Shown here piece by piece: positions 1 through 12,776 of a stretch of DNA of 64,000 bases (positions are counted from its first letter, which is position 1; each line of letters begins with the position of its first letter). The DNA comes from Turbatrix aceti. Taxonomy: Eukaryota > Nematoda > Chromadorea > Rhabditida > Panagrolaimidae. Where the stretch lies: assembly GCA_963969345.1 (NCBI GenBank), contig OZ017767.1, forward strand, positions 11,600,471 through 11,664,470. The letters are read 5' to 3'. The notes under the pieces are model-generated. The model saw only the letters and a program-made list of their open reading frames with translations. It did not search any database and was not told where the DNA came from. The translations under genes and the position numbers were made by a program.

Positions 1-1668
1 TTTAAACTTGAATATTACGCTCTGATTTTTCGGGGTTATGTGGTATTCGCTTGTCCACGACGGGCTTTGAGTCCGGATGATGACAGTCAGTAACACAAAG
101 AAGAATCCTGCGAGCAAGCCTTCTACGATGTCGCCACCAATAGTTGCTATGCAGGCTACCAGCCATGTCAACTAAAAAATGTTTTTTATATTTGCTTGAA
201 AAATCGAGAGAAAAAACTCACAAAATCATATTTCGACATTTTCCACAACTCGGAAAGTTTCGAGCAGTTTTTCAAACTTGGCGCTAGTGCCACGATGATT
301 ATCGCTGCCAGCACGCATAGTGGCATTGTTTTAAGGTAAGGGCCAGACACAAAAATTACAAAGATCAAGAGCAAGCAGGTCGGAATAGATGATAGGAGCG
401 TTTTTTGGTTGTTTTCCAGAGCAATGTTAGTTCGCGTGATTCCCGGTGCCGAAGGGCATGTGGGAAAGAATCCCGAGAGTAATGACGTTAAACCGACTGC
501 GTAAACCTCTTGTCCACAGTCAATTTCGTATTTACATTTTTTTGCAGCCATTTTTGCAACCGAAATCTGTAGACCGAGAGAAATTATTGTGATGCCCACA
601 GCCGATCCGGCACATTCTGGGATTATTGACAGATCTGGCATCGTTGGTACCGGAATTTTGGGGTCAACAGTTCCGATAATACCAATCTTGTACTCAGTTT
701 CCCAATTTGAAACGTGTGAAAGCACGGTTGATGCGGCGATCTAAAAATTTGTACTGTTGGTTATATCGTTTAACAAAAGGAATAATCTTACCAAGATAAG
801 ATCAAAGGGAATAAAAATTTTATCACTGCATCGTTTCTTAAGAAATGGATTTATTAGGTATTTGCATATCACGAGAATTACTATGCACGTCACTCCAAGT
901 ATCAGTGTAGCAACGTTGGTCTTACCAATATCAGCAGAAAACGAAACAAATCGCTAAAAAATGTTTTCTTTTCAAAACAAATTCCTAAATATATTTTATT
1001 GAAAAATTTACTTTGATCAAATTTCCAACACCACTTGAAGCCGCTGACTTGATGCCAAAAAGGGGAGGAATCTGAGAAAAAATAATATGAACCGTAGCAC
1101 CGGTAGTGAATCCTCCAACGAGAGCTTCCGAAAAATATGTCGATAGAAATTCAAGTCGCAAGAGGCCAACGAGAATTTGAATAAGGCCAACGGTAAAAGT
1201 CAGCGTAGAGGCAATTATTTGAGGATTCGGACCATCTGGGTGGGTTTCTTTCATGCTGTCCACGAGGCCTCCTGTGATGAGCGCAACGAGTGCGATGAGG
1301 CCAAGGGATGTGTGATGGGAGGTTCCAAAGAAAAAGTAGAACAATGTACAGAAAAACGAAGCAAAGAGTCCATCGATGGGGCTGACACCGGACATAATGG
1401 CGTACGAAATGCCCATTGGCACATGGATGACACCGACTGTCAGACCAGCAAACAAGTCCAGCAGCAGGTTCTCACGAATTGAGTATTTGGGAAGCCATTC
1501 GAGTACGGGGAAAAACGAAAAGGTCGTTCGTATGACGTTATTAGGTGAAGAGCATTGATGTTTTAATTTGGTCACCATGTTATCGATCATGTTGGGATAT
1601 TGATCGTGGATAACGTTGTCGTCTTGTATATCCATGGTGAGTTCGGTGGAACTGCTGCCGGCCGACAT
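1..1668 (-). CDS. SLC26/SulP-family anion transporter, 3' end cut off by window edge
   Basis: This is a multi-pass plasma-membrane anion exchanger or sulfate permease of the SLC26/SulP family. Exons on the minus strand are 1012-1668, 792-953, 222-740 and 1-171, all joined in phase, giving about 503 residues before the left edge. The typical SulP segments are visible: GLTVGVIHVPMGISYAIMSG in the first membrane helices, GGFTTGATVHI, an NQKTLLSS-like stretch, and a final segment with IGGDIVEGLLAGFFF followed by LLTVIIRTQSPSW. The C-terminal STAS domain should lie beyond position 1. The start was placed at 1668 because a TTTTTTAG acceptor lies only 5 bases upstream, as expected for a spliced-leader (trans-splice) site; an upstream 5' UTR intron is the alternative. 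Substrate cannot be inferred from the sequence. Confidence 0.9.
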
Positions 1669-2475
1669 GGGTGCTAAAAAATAAACTGTTGTATAAGAGT
1701 CGTGAGAAAGGATGTCAAAATGGTAAATTTTCGCAAGATCGGCCCCCACATAATGAATTTTAATATCGCAGAAATGTACAAAAACATATTGGAGGAGGAC
1801 GGAGGAATATCAAATGCATTATTGATGAAAACTTAATATTAATGTTACTTGAACTAAAGTGATCTTCGAGATTTTTTTAGTTCTCAAACAACATGTAAGA
1901 AAACAATGTTGTTAAGTCCCTGTTTAGTATCTATTTTTTAATTGAAAGTCATAAATTTATGAATTTCAGATGTCGTGTATTATCAGATTGGCGTTGTCAA
2001 ATAAATGGTGGACTGACTTTTCAGGGAACAAATGTTTTTGAAAAGCACACGCAATCTATAGAATTTATTCTAACATAACCAGCTCCGAAAGTTGGTAAGG
2101 AAGACCTTTACCTATACTTTGCAATATTGTATGTGCAAACTTTGATCTGCATCTGTTTATATATTAACGCTGTGGCTTTTATCTGCAAACTCCCCGTGAT
2201 CTTAATACCCTCCTCCAACCCCTGATTGCTCTTCGATCGCACCGGAAGGCATCTCGGGAAGAAAAAAACGCCCATAAGTGTAATGCGTGCAGTGTACGAA
2301 GCTTTTGCTTATCACAGCGTGTGCCAGGATACTGTAATTAGGGGTAAGCGCCCGGTATTCAATCGGCTTTTGATTATTGCAAAGACAAACATTTTGAAGT
2401 TTTCTGATGCTAAGATGTTATTTTCGGTGCTGCGTTTTATTGCTTTTGCTGAAAATCTTAAAATACACGGAGACG

Positions 2476-2615
2476 AGCACTATATAAGAACAAACCTCTT
2501 CTCATTTTTTGTAAGCTAGTCTTAAAGCTACATCACAAAAAAAACATTGTTTGAAACATTGTAGCGTTAAGACGGGCTTACAAAAAGGAGAGGACGGATG
2601 TCCTTATATAGTGCT
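2476..2615. repeat. Small fold-back (inverted) repeat
   Basis: Two arms of about 55 bp, starting AGCACTATATAAG and ending CTTATATAGTGCT, face each other across a short spacer. They share TTTTTGTAAGC and GTCTTA blocks with scattered mismatches. It looks like a decayed palindromic MITE; no clear target-site duplication is visible. Confidence 0.55.
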
Positions 2616-4318
2616 TGTATCAAATGTTTAAAAAGTTTTGAGACGTATGTGCGAGAGAGATGAAATTTTTTCAGGTTTGCTCGGGGTTTTACATGAATTG
2701 GTTACGGATTTTACACGAATTGGTCAAACCCATTTCATGAAAAACTAACACATAGTAGCTTTTTAAAAATGAGGGGTTATAAAATAAAAAATAATTTTTG
2801 ATCCAAAGTGTATATTTTTATTGATACATTTATAGATTGATCAAAATTTTGCCAGGTATGTTTTTTTGAAACCTTTATTTATGACGATACTATGTATTAG
2901 TTTTTGTATACATACATACTCTGGGACAAGCAATGATATGGGTTTTTTTAAACTCCCCTGTTTTTTTGTGCGAGGCAGTGAATCAAACCGTTAGTTTTTT
3001 TTAACGTAAGAAATTTCTGACAGATGCTTTCAGATATCTACAGTACAACTATTTTACAAATTATATACATTGTTATAAGGGGCACTCAATTGTATTTTCT
3101 GTTTTGGACTTTTTCTGATCATGAACCAACATTTTTCTTTGTCCCATGTCTAGCTTGCTTCACTTAGCCTCCACCCTCTTTCCTTAATTCCAAAATTATC
3201 CCTTATCACTCATGTTTTTATCATCATTTTAGGTACGGTAACTTACGTCAGTTCATAGGCGTGACGCGTTTCCGCCGCCGCAAACAGGGAAGCAATTCAG
3301 CAGCTTATAGATAAACCCTCTGCCTGACCTCTTCTCGCTGAGTAGATCATCTATTTTTATCCACCACTCTCGTGATAGGTTGTTGATTGCTATAATTTTT
3401 TGTCGTGCATCAAAAACAGAGTGCAATGCTCCGACAAAGAAAGACATGAAGGTGGTTGTGATAAGAATGCTATTTTAGGTGCTTTGTCGAATGTTCGCTT
3501 GCCCGATTCGCAAGCATAATAGTCAAAGGTCGACAGAAGGCTTTTTCATTTATTGCAGGTAATAAAAATATTTTTATACCGCTTCTTTTTTTGGAAGGTA
3601 CGACGTACGGAATTTTATCAAATCGGTCAGTAATCGAACTCTAAAAATACTTCGTGCAAAGAGCAGCTATTCTTTTAATTACGGTCACATACAAAATATT
3701 TATGCCACAAAACAAAAAATAGGAAAACGGAAATTTCTGAATAATAAAACAAAGTGTAAAATTATCAAGTTTATGAAAAGATACGATGTATTTTTTGGAC
3801 ACGTTACGATTATACACAAATTAAACGACAAAGAAGAAGGGAGAAAATTGTGGAGGAGCTTCACAGGAAGACATTACATTTTTTGGTTTTTGCATAGTTT
3901 TATGTTTTTGAAAAAATTGGTTTTTGAAACAATTATTTTTTTTTAAATAAACATGTCTGCAAAGTGATTTATCAAGCTTTCAATTTTTTTTACACATCTA
4001 GCAGATATTTTTCATATTCTGCTTTATTGTTTGCAAACGTAAACATATATATTTGCAAATACCATGTTTATTTTTGACCGAACATAAAACAGTTGCCAGA
4101 TCGCCATGACGCATAAATCTTTGAAGTAACACATGTAACGATGACGTATTTATAATTAAAAGTGATACAGTAAAGATAAACGGTAGATGTTTCTGAACTT
4201 TAATTTCTATCCTTCAGAATCATGAGTACGTGCGTTATACAGCTTTTATATTTGGAAATTTTCTTCTTTTTTTTCAGAGGTGTCGGTTTTTTTTGCATTC
4301 TCTTTAGAAAACGATGTT

Positions 4319-4518
4319 NNNNNNNNNNNNNNNNNNNNNNNNNNNNNNNNNNNNNNNNNNNNNNNNNNNNNNNNNNNNNNNNNNNNNNNNNNNNNNNNNN
4401 NNNNNNNNNNNNNNNNNNNNNNNNNNNNNNNNNNNNNNNNNNNNNNNNNNNNNNNNNNNNNNNNNNNNNNNNNNNNNNNNNNNNNNNNNNNNNNNNNNNN
4501 NNNNNNNNNNNNNNNNNN
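4319..4518. other. Assembly gap of 200 Ns
   Basis: Exactly 200 unknown bases, most likely a fixed-length scaffold gap rather than a measured one. Open frames crossing it are meaningless. Confidence 0.98.
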
Positions 4519-4679
4519 AGATATGAGAAAGATGGCACACAACGATACAAGTGCAACCATTAAATTGTTTTTGATGTTCTTTAGCAATTAATAAATACAC
4601 AATTATAGAACACAAAACCCCTTTTGTTTGTTGCCAAACCGTAGATTGTTGAACTTGAGCTAGAATTTCTACCGTAGTA

Positions 4680-5932
4680 TTAAAAAATCTGAGACGCCGT
4701 TCTGGTAGCAAAAACTTTATTTGTTGGCAAAGTCGGCAACCCACTCGAGAATTTTGCATTTCTGTAAAAAATCATAAATCAGTTTTTAAAACATTGAAAA
4801 CATATAATCTTACGAAGAAATATTTGCAACGCCGGAAGTCACAGATGCTTTGGAAAACGCAGATACAATTTTTGTTTTGAAAGCCTTGACCGAGCACAAG
4901 ACGGCCATTGCATTGGTGGCGGGAACCCAGATGATACATGACACGGCGAATGTTGAGACAATGTAGGAAGTTTGTTCGTTCATGAACAATGTTAGCATGT
5001 TGATGACAAGAGGGGCTACGGTGAAGATGAACGGTAAGAGAGCCTAAACTTATATTTGTATACGTCTCAATTAAAAAAAAGTGCAAACCTGAATAATTAG
5101 TGATCGGCTAATTTGAGAGTGAATTTTCATCGTACGTTTTGAAAACACATCTTTATTTATTTTAAGGAACTTTTGTACCTTTTTGTAGTAATACACGATA
5201 ACAAAATATATAATTAAAGTGGCAACAGTCGATAGGAGTAGGGTTATTAGAGATCTCGTTGTGCCCTGAAATGTTCTGCATAAAATGTAAAAAATACACT
5301 GCAATCATTGCACAAACCTGTACCAGAACTCCGGTTAAGACCAAATTCCTGCCTTCAAGGTTCAAAGTTCGGAACAACGCGGTAGCATTTTTTTGCAAAA
5401 CTTCTTTGGGCACAGTGTAAACTGACCACACAGTCGTAAACCCAATGTATGCAGAAAAAATAACAACAATGATTGTCTGAATAATTCCATATTTAAGGGT
5501 AAATGCTTGTTTGTGTACAATACGGCGATATCGAAAAACAAAACCGCAGGCAACGAGAATGAGATTGATAAACATTATCGAAGACCATATCACGCAGATT
5601 ACTTCGCGTACGATTAAAGGCAAGGGAAAGAAAAAATTCGTTATCATGGAGTATCCCGTGCCACGGAATGTTAGTATTATCTGAAAAATATACAAATAAA
5701 ATTATTAGATTAATAAAATTTAAAAATAGTTCAAGCTTCTTACCGGCATTGCAAAAAGTTGTAATAATACAAAAACAAGATCTAGCAAATTTGTTTGAAT
5801 CAAAATTGGATTGTAAGCTTTTACATCGTCGACTTTTACTTGCCAAATCATGTATAATAAAATAGAATTCAGAATCAATCCCAGAATTGATGCAGAAGCG
5901 CCCAATATGTTGTATATGTGAAGAAACATCAT
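4680..5932 (-). CDS. Serpentine chemoreceptor 1 (nematode Str-superfamily 7TM GPCR)
   Basis: A 346-residue seven-helix receptor, presumably displayed on the cilia of sensory neurons. Exons are 5744-5932, 5318-5680, 5089-5265, 4814-5043 and 4680-4761, all in phase. Features shared by the whole window family: TM1 with LILNSILLYMI, then VKAYNPILIQTNLLD in TM2, the TM3/loop motif CGFVFRYRRIV (taking the place of DRY), a TM5-TM6 loop with FSKRTMKIHSQISRSLIIQ, and TM7 with WVPATNAMAVLCSVKAFK instead of NPxxY. Overall it resembles the srd/str-type families; I do not assign a subfamily. It has the most introns of the ten, including one in the C-terminal tail. Confidence 0.87.
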
Positions 5933-8008
5933 GAATATTAAAAAAAGAGTGTATTACAATACAGGCAAAAAATAAACACAATGATAACAGTACTTCTATT
6001 GTGGCATTCCCACTGCCCGTCGCATTCTTATTTTATTCAAAAACGTCATCACAAAATGTTGCCAACGGATGTGATTACCACTCTACAGACGGATTATTTC
6101 AGACGTACGTGAATCACAGACGCGAGCAAAAATGATAAATGTTTTCGGCTTCCAAATAATAACAAATTATATGTATGTTCAGTGATTAATTAAAATACAA
6201 AAATGAAGACAAAAGCACACTTTTGAGTCATATAAAATATTATACTTATAGAAAAAAATTAAAAAAATAAATGTTCGGATGCACCCTGTATCTGATGTTT
6301 GTCGCCAACTTATTTAGCATTAATGCCTTTGAACCAATTCAAAGTATTAGTATGCAGCTGAGAATGCTGACGGTATAATTTGTTCTCAACTTCCGAACAA
6401 CATGTTTCTATTGAGCGTTAGCGTCACTCAACGCCCTCGCACCAGAAATAATGCGTATTGTTTGTTTTAAAAAATGACATTCAATTTATTTTTAAAAAAC
6501 GTTTTCACAAACTTGGACATGATAGTATTTATAATACTTCCGGCCACAATTCATAAATTTTGCAGTTTGTGCCCAGCATAGAACGGGTCTAGCAGTGCAT
6601 GAGTTTGGTAGGCGCTCATGCACACGCAGATTTTTTAATTATTTATGTATTGGCACTGGATCAGTCCAACCAGCCCGCTACAGCCAGAAAATAGTCCATT
6701 ACGGGATTAGGGGGGAAATTTTACTCACTGATTTAATTTTTGTGTATTTTTTTTACGTCTTTTGAAACTACACGAATGAATGAGGAAATATATTATGTAT
6801 GTACTCTTACTCGACTCATGTGACTAAAATCCTGTCACACAATAAGACTTGACCATACATTGATGGCTACACAACAGTGCTTTTTGTCCGTTATCTACAA
6901 ATTTGTTAACACAAACAAACAGCGAAAATATCTGTTTTATGGGAAAAATTTTTGTCATTTTGAGTAAAATTACACAAACTTGTTAATGTTTGTTTTTTAA
7001 AATTGCTAAATTTGATTAACGTTATTTGCCTTGATTTATCAAATAACATCGATTTTTAGTATTATAATGTTAACTTGACTTTAATCCAATTTTTGTTCGT
7101 TTTTATCAGTTTTGTTAGAAAACTTAGATTGTTTGAACTCATAATTATAAGAAAAATCGCGAACGAAATATGTGTTCTCAAATGAAATTGAGTGTTCTAT
7201 CATTACGTGTCTCCGAGCGTCAAACTTTTTATTGCCAATGTTTTATGTGCTTGTTTACGTTGGAACTAGACATTTATCTAAAAATAAATGTACTGTTATC
7301 CATAGAAGACCTTACATAGTAATATCACCTGTTTTTGTCGGAAAGTAACCTTACAGCTTGCTTACTACTTATATGGCTACATTGTGTTTTAATGTAATTT
7401 TCTTTTATTTTGCACGATTTCGCGTTACACCTGATATTTATGGGAATTGCTATCAGGGATGGGTGAACGTTCATGTTCGTTCGTGTTTGTTCATGAACAA
7501 ATCCAAAATTTGCTGTTCATGTTCGTTCATGAACAAAAATTAAATGAACGGCTATGTTCATGTTTGTTCATGAACACGACTAAATTTTTCGAACAGAAAA
7601 AACGCACAAAATGATCCACTTTTTCTCGGTGGCTGCCAACATTACTGCTTTGCGCAACCGTCTCTGTTATGAGAAACTAAGCGGATTAATGTTTGTTTTT
7701 GCCAACAAGTTTAAGTTCTAAATAATAGTAATTTTTGATTTCATTTTTGATTGTACTGTCAAAAATAAAGGATAAAAATGAAGTTCAGCCTTTATAATTT
7801 GTTCATTGTGTTTGTTCACGTTTGTTCGTGAACACGATTGAAAGTGTTCACGTTTGTTCATACTTGTGAACAAAATTGACAAAATGTTCATGTTTGTTCA
7901 TGAACAAAAAAAACAAGTGTTCACCCATCCCTGATTGCTATATTATATGTATGTCAATAGCCCAAAGATGGTAACTTACACTCAGTCAGCAATCTACCGG
8001 CAAGCCCG
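5933..8008. other. Gene-free stretch between receptors
   Basis: AT-rich DNA with no credible gene apart from the hAT-type MITE at 7454-7933. Both flanking receptors start toward this region (minus at 5932, plus at 8009), so their promoters must lie here. Confidence 0.6.
7454..7933. mobile_element. hAT-type MITE, 480 bp, with perfect 8-bp target duplication
   Basis: The element begins CAGGGATGGGTGAAC and ends GTGTTCACCCATCCCTG, so the terminal inverted repeats match. It is flanked on both sides by ATTGCTAT (7446-7453 and 7934-7941). An 8-bp duplication with CAGGG ends is the hallmark of the hAT superfamily. The termini are extended by repeated GTTCATGTTTGTTCATGAAC palindromes. There is no transposase, so it is non-autonomous. 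Confidence 0.9.
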
Positions 8009-9158
8009 ATGAACACATTGGTATTACACAATTATTGTTGTTATATTTTATCATTTTTTGGTGTATTATTGAATGTTATACTACTCTACCTCGTCATAAA
8101 AGTAAAAGTTGTAGGTGTCAAAGCTTACAATTTTTTTCTCATACAAACCTGTTGTCTGGACATCTTATTTTCTATTTTATCGGTGATTGTATTACCGGTA
8201 TGAAATTTAAAATTTAAAATGGAATTTAAATGGAACGGTATTTAAAAAACATAATCTTTCAGATGTTAATTGTTTTCCGTGGTCATGGCTTCCTCGTAAC
8301 TCAAAACATCATTCCAGCGGTTCCCTTATGGATAAATCGACTTATAACAATTCTTTATGGATCTGTAATTTTCCAAGATTTGCTTTCTGTTGCCAGTGGA
8401 TTTATCTATCGATACCGTAGGATATGCTATAGAGAAGAATTTACGGCTCGTTACGGTATCATGCAGGGGATTGTACTAATTTTGATCACAACTGGAATTT
8501 CACTTTTACTTACGTGGTGCTATTTTTTTGTACCTCAAGAGGCCATACAACAAAGTGCTAGCGAGCTCATTGGGCTTATGAAAAACGATGGCAAGAATGC
8601 TCAGGTCGTTGGTTGGGCACCAAAACACAGCCCTCAGATTTGGACGATGATATTCTTTGGATCCGTTGGTTGCCAAAGTATTTATACATTAATTCTTATA
8701 TTTTACGTCAAAGTTCAGAGATTTTTAAAACGAAATAAAAGTATTTTTTCAAAAAACACAATGTCTATTCAGCGGCAAATAAATCGAACGCTTATCTTGC
8801 AAGTTTGTCTTGACACGTAAACTACAAAAATGTACGATGCTATTTTTAGGCTATTCTTCCGTGTATTTTTGGCCTGATTCCAATGCTCTGTCTCACGTTC
8901 ACCGTTTTCTACGAAGACATCTATGGATACATGATCTCAGTATGTGCTTTTATCGGAATTTCAGTAATTCCAGTCGGCAATGCCTTGATCGTCTTGCTAT
9001 CAGTGAAGGCGTTTAAAAAGAAAGTTTGGTTTGTAATTGGCAAACACTTGACCAGTAGCAACAATAACGGAGCGCAGTCAACCAGCAACAGAGCAGGCGG
9101 CAATGGAGGTCCTTCTTTTATATCGGCTCGACAAGTTGCTAGTATATTTCGAACTTGA
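8009..9158 (+). CDS. Serpentine chemoreceptor 2
   Basis: A 345-residue 7TM receptor of the same family. Exons are 8009-8197, 8263-8802 and 8850-9158, in phase. Motifs: VKAYNFFLIQTCCLD (TM2), ASGFIYRYRRICY (TM3/loop), FSKNTMSIQRQINRTLILQ (before TM6) and VIPVGNALIVLLSVKAFKKK (TM7). It lacks the mid-gene intron seen in receptors 1 and 5 but keeps the intron after LILQ. The C-terminal tail is rich in Ser, Asn and Gly, as expected for a cytoplasmic regulatory tail. Divergently placed relative to receptor 1. Confidence 0.88.
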
Positions 9159-10395
9159 CCAAGTTAAAGAATAAAACGTGTAAAACGAGCCGCATGCTGG
9201 GTATTTGAGTTGTGCATAATTAATTATAATTAGCGTTTCGATAATTGATTAAAGTTTAAAATTTGTCACAGAATACAAAATGCAAAAATAAAGTTGACAT
9301 ATTTTTTTTCTTTATTATTATGTTTCAAAAAGCATGAAGTTTTGTTCTCTGGTGTAGTGAGCTGCACTTGCAACAAAAACGGAACTTTGAAATAGTCGCA
9401 TCTAATTTTTAATTGGTTTCAATTAAGATTTTTTTAAATTGTTTTTCATCTGCCTGAGAAGCTTATCGTGTATATCCTGTGTAGCTATTTCTTAAATAAT
9501 ATTTCCCTGTAGAATCTATCGAAAAAAATATTTTTTTAAAGTTCATTTGCTTTATGCAGAGACATAAAAACTGAAATGCACTCATTATGTTGCCAGACGT
9601 GTAGCATAATAAGGGGATTAAATTAGCGCTTTACGAAGGCGGCTTCGAGACTTTTGCCAAAGAAACTTCATAATTTATGATTTATGAGGTCAATACATGC
9701 AATTTTTAATGCGTATTTGACAGTAATTTTGGTTTTGGATTTTTTTGCCACTTACTAGTCGCCTACATGGGTCTCACTGAACTCCCGAAGCTTTTCAAAA
9801 TCCGCATTCTTAGAATTGGCTATGCTTGGTGTTAGCGATTAACGATCGTGTGTATACAGCAAAAGTCACAGACATTTACACCTTCTTTTATAAGTGTAAG
9901 CAATTTGTCTGCGTTTTTTTTTATTAGCTTTGTATGTACATCAAAAAATTATTCTTTTGATATATCCTTTATATTTGTATGCGAGACAGTCGATTAATTC
10001 TTATTTTTGATTGCTAAGCTACATTCTGTGAACAAAACCTTTGTGATAAACTGAAAACTAAAATTGTCTATATTTTTGTAATTTTCTTTGAACATTAGGT
10101 CTGAACAATTAAAAATTTGGCCATAATTGTGCTATGAACGCGGTAATGCAACGTATGTAGTTATCTTTCTTCCTTTGTTCCCATAATTTTGTGGGTGTGT
10201 CATTGTGTCGTATTGTACATACGTATATGCCTTCCTTAAGTCGCCTTTTTGGCATTTATGTGATCGGCATGTTTTTTTTGCAAAACAGTGTATAATTATA
10301 TCTTACACGATAATAATAAATAATATTACCGTCTTTTCGACGTGTATCGTAATTACACCATTGTGTGAAATCGTATTACAGGTTGCATATTTGCC
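9159..10395. other. Gene-free stretch
   Basis: AT-rich spacer between receptors 2 and 3. I see no gene, repeat or structure of note; it must hold the promoter of receptor 3. Confidence 0.5.
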
Positions 10396-11701
10396 ATGAA
10401 CATATTTGCTCTATACAAAATTGTATGCTGCGTTAATTCAATAATAGGTATTATTCTAAATAGCATTATTCTATATCTTATACTGCGGGTCAAAGTGGTC
10501 GGCGTCAATGCCTATAACGTGTTATTGGTTCAAACAAGCATATTTGATATAATATTTTGTGTTGCTGAAGTCATTGCTATGCCGGTAAGGGTCGCATTTA
10601 ATGTTTACTTCCGATAATCCGTTTTTTTTCACTTTTGAGTACAGATATTATGTAAACACTCGATGTAGTACCGCTATATCGGTGCAGTACAAAAAATTTC
10701 GAAAAAAAGGATATATATTTTTTTTTCAAAGAAAAACCAGAAACTGCGCATAACTTAAAATCCCAAAAATTTTAGTTACTTTTAATTTTCCGTGGAAACA
10801 GTCACTTATTAACATCAAATTTATTTCCTAATCTTCCACTACCCTTTCATCGAGTATTCGTCCTCCTCTACGGCAGTACAATCTACCTGGATCTGATGTC
10901 GGTAACCAGTGGATTTATATTTCGGTACAACAGAATATGCTGCAGACAAGAATTCACGCCTCGTTATTGTATTTTGCAAAGCAGCGTAATCATAACTCTA
11001 GGCCTCATGGTAGGGGTCTTGCTTTGTTGGTCTTATTATCTCCTACCCTACGAGGAAAGCCTTGAACGATCACAGGACTTTTTTGACTACACAAAAGCAG
11101 ATGGAAATACTGGTAAAATAGTTTTGGTTGGCATGGTGAAGCAGTACACACCTCAATTCTGGCTCATGATACTGTTCGGTACCGTTTTATGTCAAGTTGT
11201 GTACTCTATCATTATTGTCTACTACGTAAAAGTGCACAAATTTCTGAAAAAACATAACAGTATTTTTTCAAAAACTACAAGGTCTATTCAACGGCAAATT
11301 AATCGAACGCTTGTTTTGCAGGTAAAAAAAAGTGCATAAACATTTATGAACGCATATTGCAGGCTACATTTCCCTTATTTTTTGGCTTTCTTCCGACATT
11401 TATACTACCTGCCATGTCATTTGTTGACTATCCAGATACCTACTTCATATCGGTATTTTCATTTTTTGGGTTTTCTCTGGTTCCCATTGGCAATGCCTTA
11501 GCCGTGCTAGTGTCCGTTGAATCTTTCAAGAGAAGATTCTTTGCAATGTTAAAGCTAAAAATTGCTACTACTAGTACTCAAATGAATGGAACAAAGTACG
11601 GAACTGTTTCAACGTTTTTTCATATTGCTTTTGCTTTTTTTAGCGTAGTCAATCCCTCTGCTCATCACGTCGTCAATGCATTGTCAACGGGTATTTCGTA
11701 A
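10396..11701 (+). CDS. Serpentine chemoreceptor 3
   Basis: A 357-residue 7TM receptor. Exons are 10396-10584, 10776-11321 and 11363-11701, in phase. It is the closest relative of receptor 2 in the window, with the same intron pattern and the shared string FLKKHNSIFSKTTRSIQRQ. TM1-2 carries IILNSIILYLILRVKVVGVN; TM3/loop carries TSGFIFRYNRICC; TM7 carries VPIGNALAVLVSVESFKRR. The tail after the last helix is unusually hydrophobic (FFHIAFAFFSVV), so the true C-terminus may be spliced differently. Confidence 0.86.
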
Positions 11702-11997
11702 TCGTTGTGGTATGATTTTATATCAGCCATTGTTCGGATATCGTGTTCTGCTGTTTACAAAAAGTGTCTTGTTCAATTATCAGTAAATTTTTTTTTTTGT
11801 GAATTTGGTTGAATTTTCCTGATTTTCAGCAAACAAACCAAAATTTTTCGAACACAAACAAAATAGAGATTAAATTTGGATTCTGTTCACTACTGCTTTA
11901 TATTTTTGCTTTCAACGTTTATTATCACAAAATACAAAATACTTATTGTTTTATCAAACGATCAGCTAGCTTTCGTTGCTTTGCTCAGTGCCATCAT

Positions 11998-12334
11998 TCA
12001 GCATGAACCGAGGATGCTACATAGCTGTTGTGCAGATATCGTCTTGATCTTTTGAATGATTACGTCGATATTTGAGCTGGCAACAGTGTTGCACGTAGTG
12101 ATGAACTTATCAGGAACAAATCCGCAGATGAAGGAGATAAACTATAATTTTTTTTATTTGTATTTTTTTGAAGCACAACAACCTAACTTTTTGAATGACA
12201 ATCTTATTCTGCAGTGTCTGAAGAACTTGATCAGCACTACTTATGCAGGCATCACAAGTAACGAGTTCTTCGGCTGCGGCCGAGATGAAGGCGAGGGTGC
12301 CGAGTAGAAGAACGAAGGTGAAGGTACGAGACAT
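11998..12334 (-). CDS. Small secreted saposin-like (SAPLIP) peptide A
   Basis: A 96-residue secreted protein with exons 12188-12334 and 11998-12141 (46-bp intron, phase 0). Residues 1-20 are a signal peptide (FTFVLLLGTLAFISAAA). The mature part has six cysteines at 27, 30, 55, 66, 90 and 96, the C-x2-C, C-x10-C, C-x5-C layout of a single saposin-B fold. Such small single-domain proteins in nematodes (spp/caenopore type) bind or permeabilise membranes and are often intestinal antimicrobials. That function is inferred from the family, not shown here. It is a tandem duplicate of the gene at 12777-13117. Confidence 0.85.
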
Positions 12335-12373
12335 GTTGGAGAGCTTTCGACTGATTTTAGGAATGAAAAAGGG

Positions 12374-12385
12374 GTATAAATATGG
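12374..12385 (-). promoter_or_regulatory. TATA-like element of saposin-like gene A
   Basis: The block GTATAAATATGG (plus strand) lies about 40-50 bp upstream of the start codon. It is conserved, with the preceding AAAAGG, at the same place upstream of the paralogue at 13117. Conservation between duplicated promoters suggests a core promoter element. Confidence 0.45.
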
Positions 12386-12776
12386 ACCACAAGAAATATG
12401 CTCTATTGTTTGAAAAATCTTTGCTCGTTAAAAACAATGCACCGTGGGAATCAAATACGATGGAAACAAATTGATTTCAATTGTATTGATAGCCTCAAGC
12501 TTTCTGCTTGTTTACGTCTGTCTAAACGTGACAAATGCTTACTGATCTGATCGAACAACGACTATTTCAAAATTGTTTTTTTTATTTAATAAAAAAATCT
12601 AATAACATTTTGTTTTATTAATTCTTTTAGCATTCGATACTGAAATAGTTTGCATCTTGTTAAATAATTTAATTTAATAAACCCTCCTTGTTGGAAGCGA
12701 CTGTTGCTATGGCCTTCAACGTTTATTACTACAAAAAAAGACAGAACATTTTTTAATCGAAATGTGAAACTTTAAA

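Larger units (their letters stand above)
1674..4679. other. Gene-free stretch, AT-rich
   Basis: No credible gene is seen between the transporter and the first chemoreceptor. The stretch holds a 140 bp fold-back repeat (2476-2615) and the assembly gap (4319-4518). The open frames here are short and have no recognisable domain. Confidence 0.6.

Noticed and set aside
2226..2519. 97-codon plus-strand open frame
   Set aside because: Overlaps one arm of a fold-back repeat and has no recognisable feature.
4200..4759. Open frames crossing the N run
   Set aside because: They are artefacts of translating unknown bases; nothing on either side suggests a gene.
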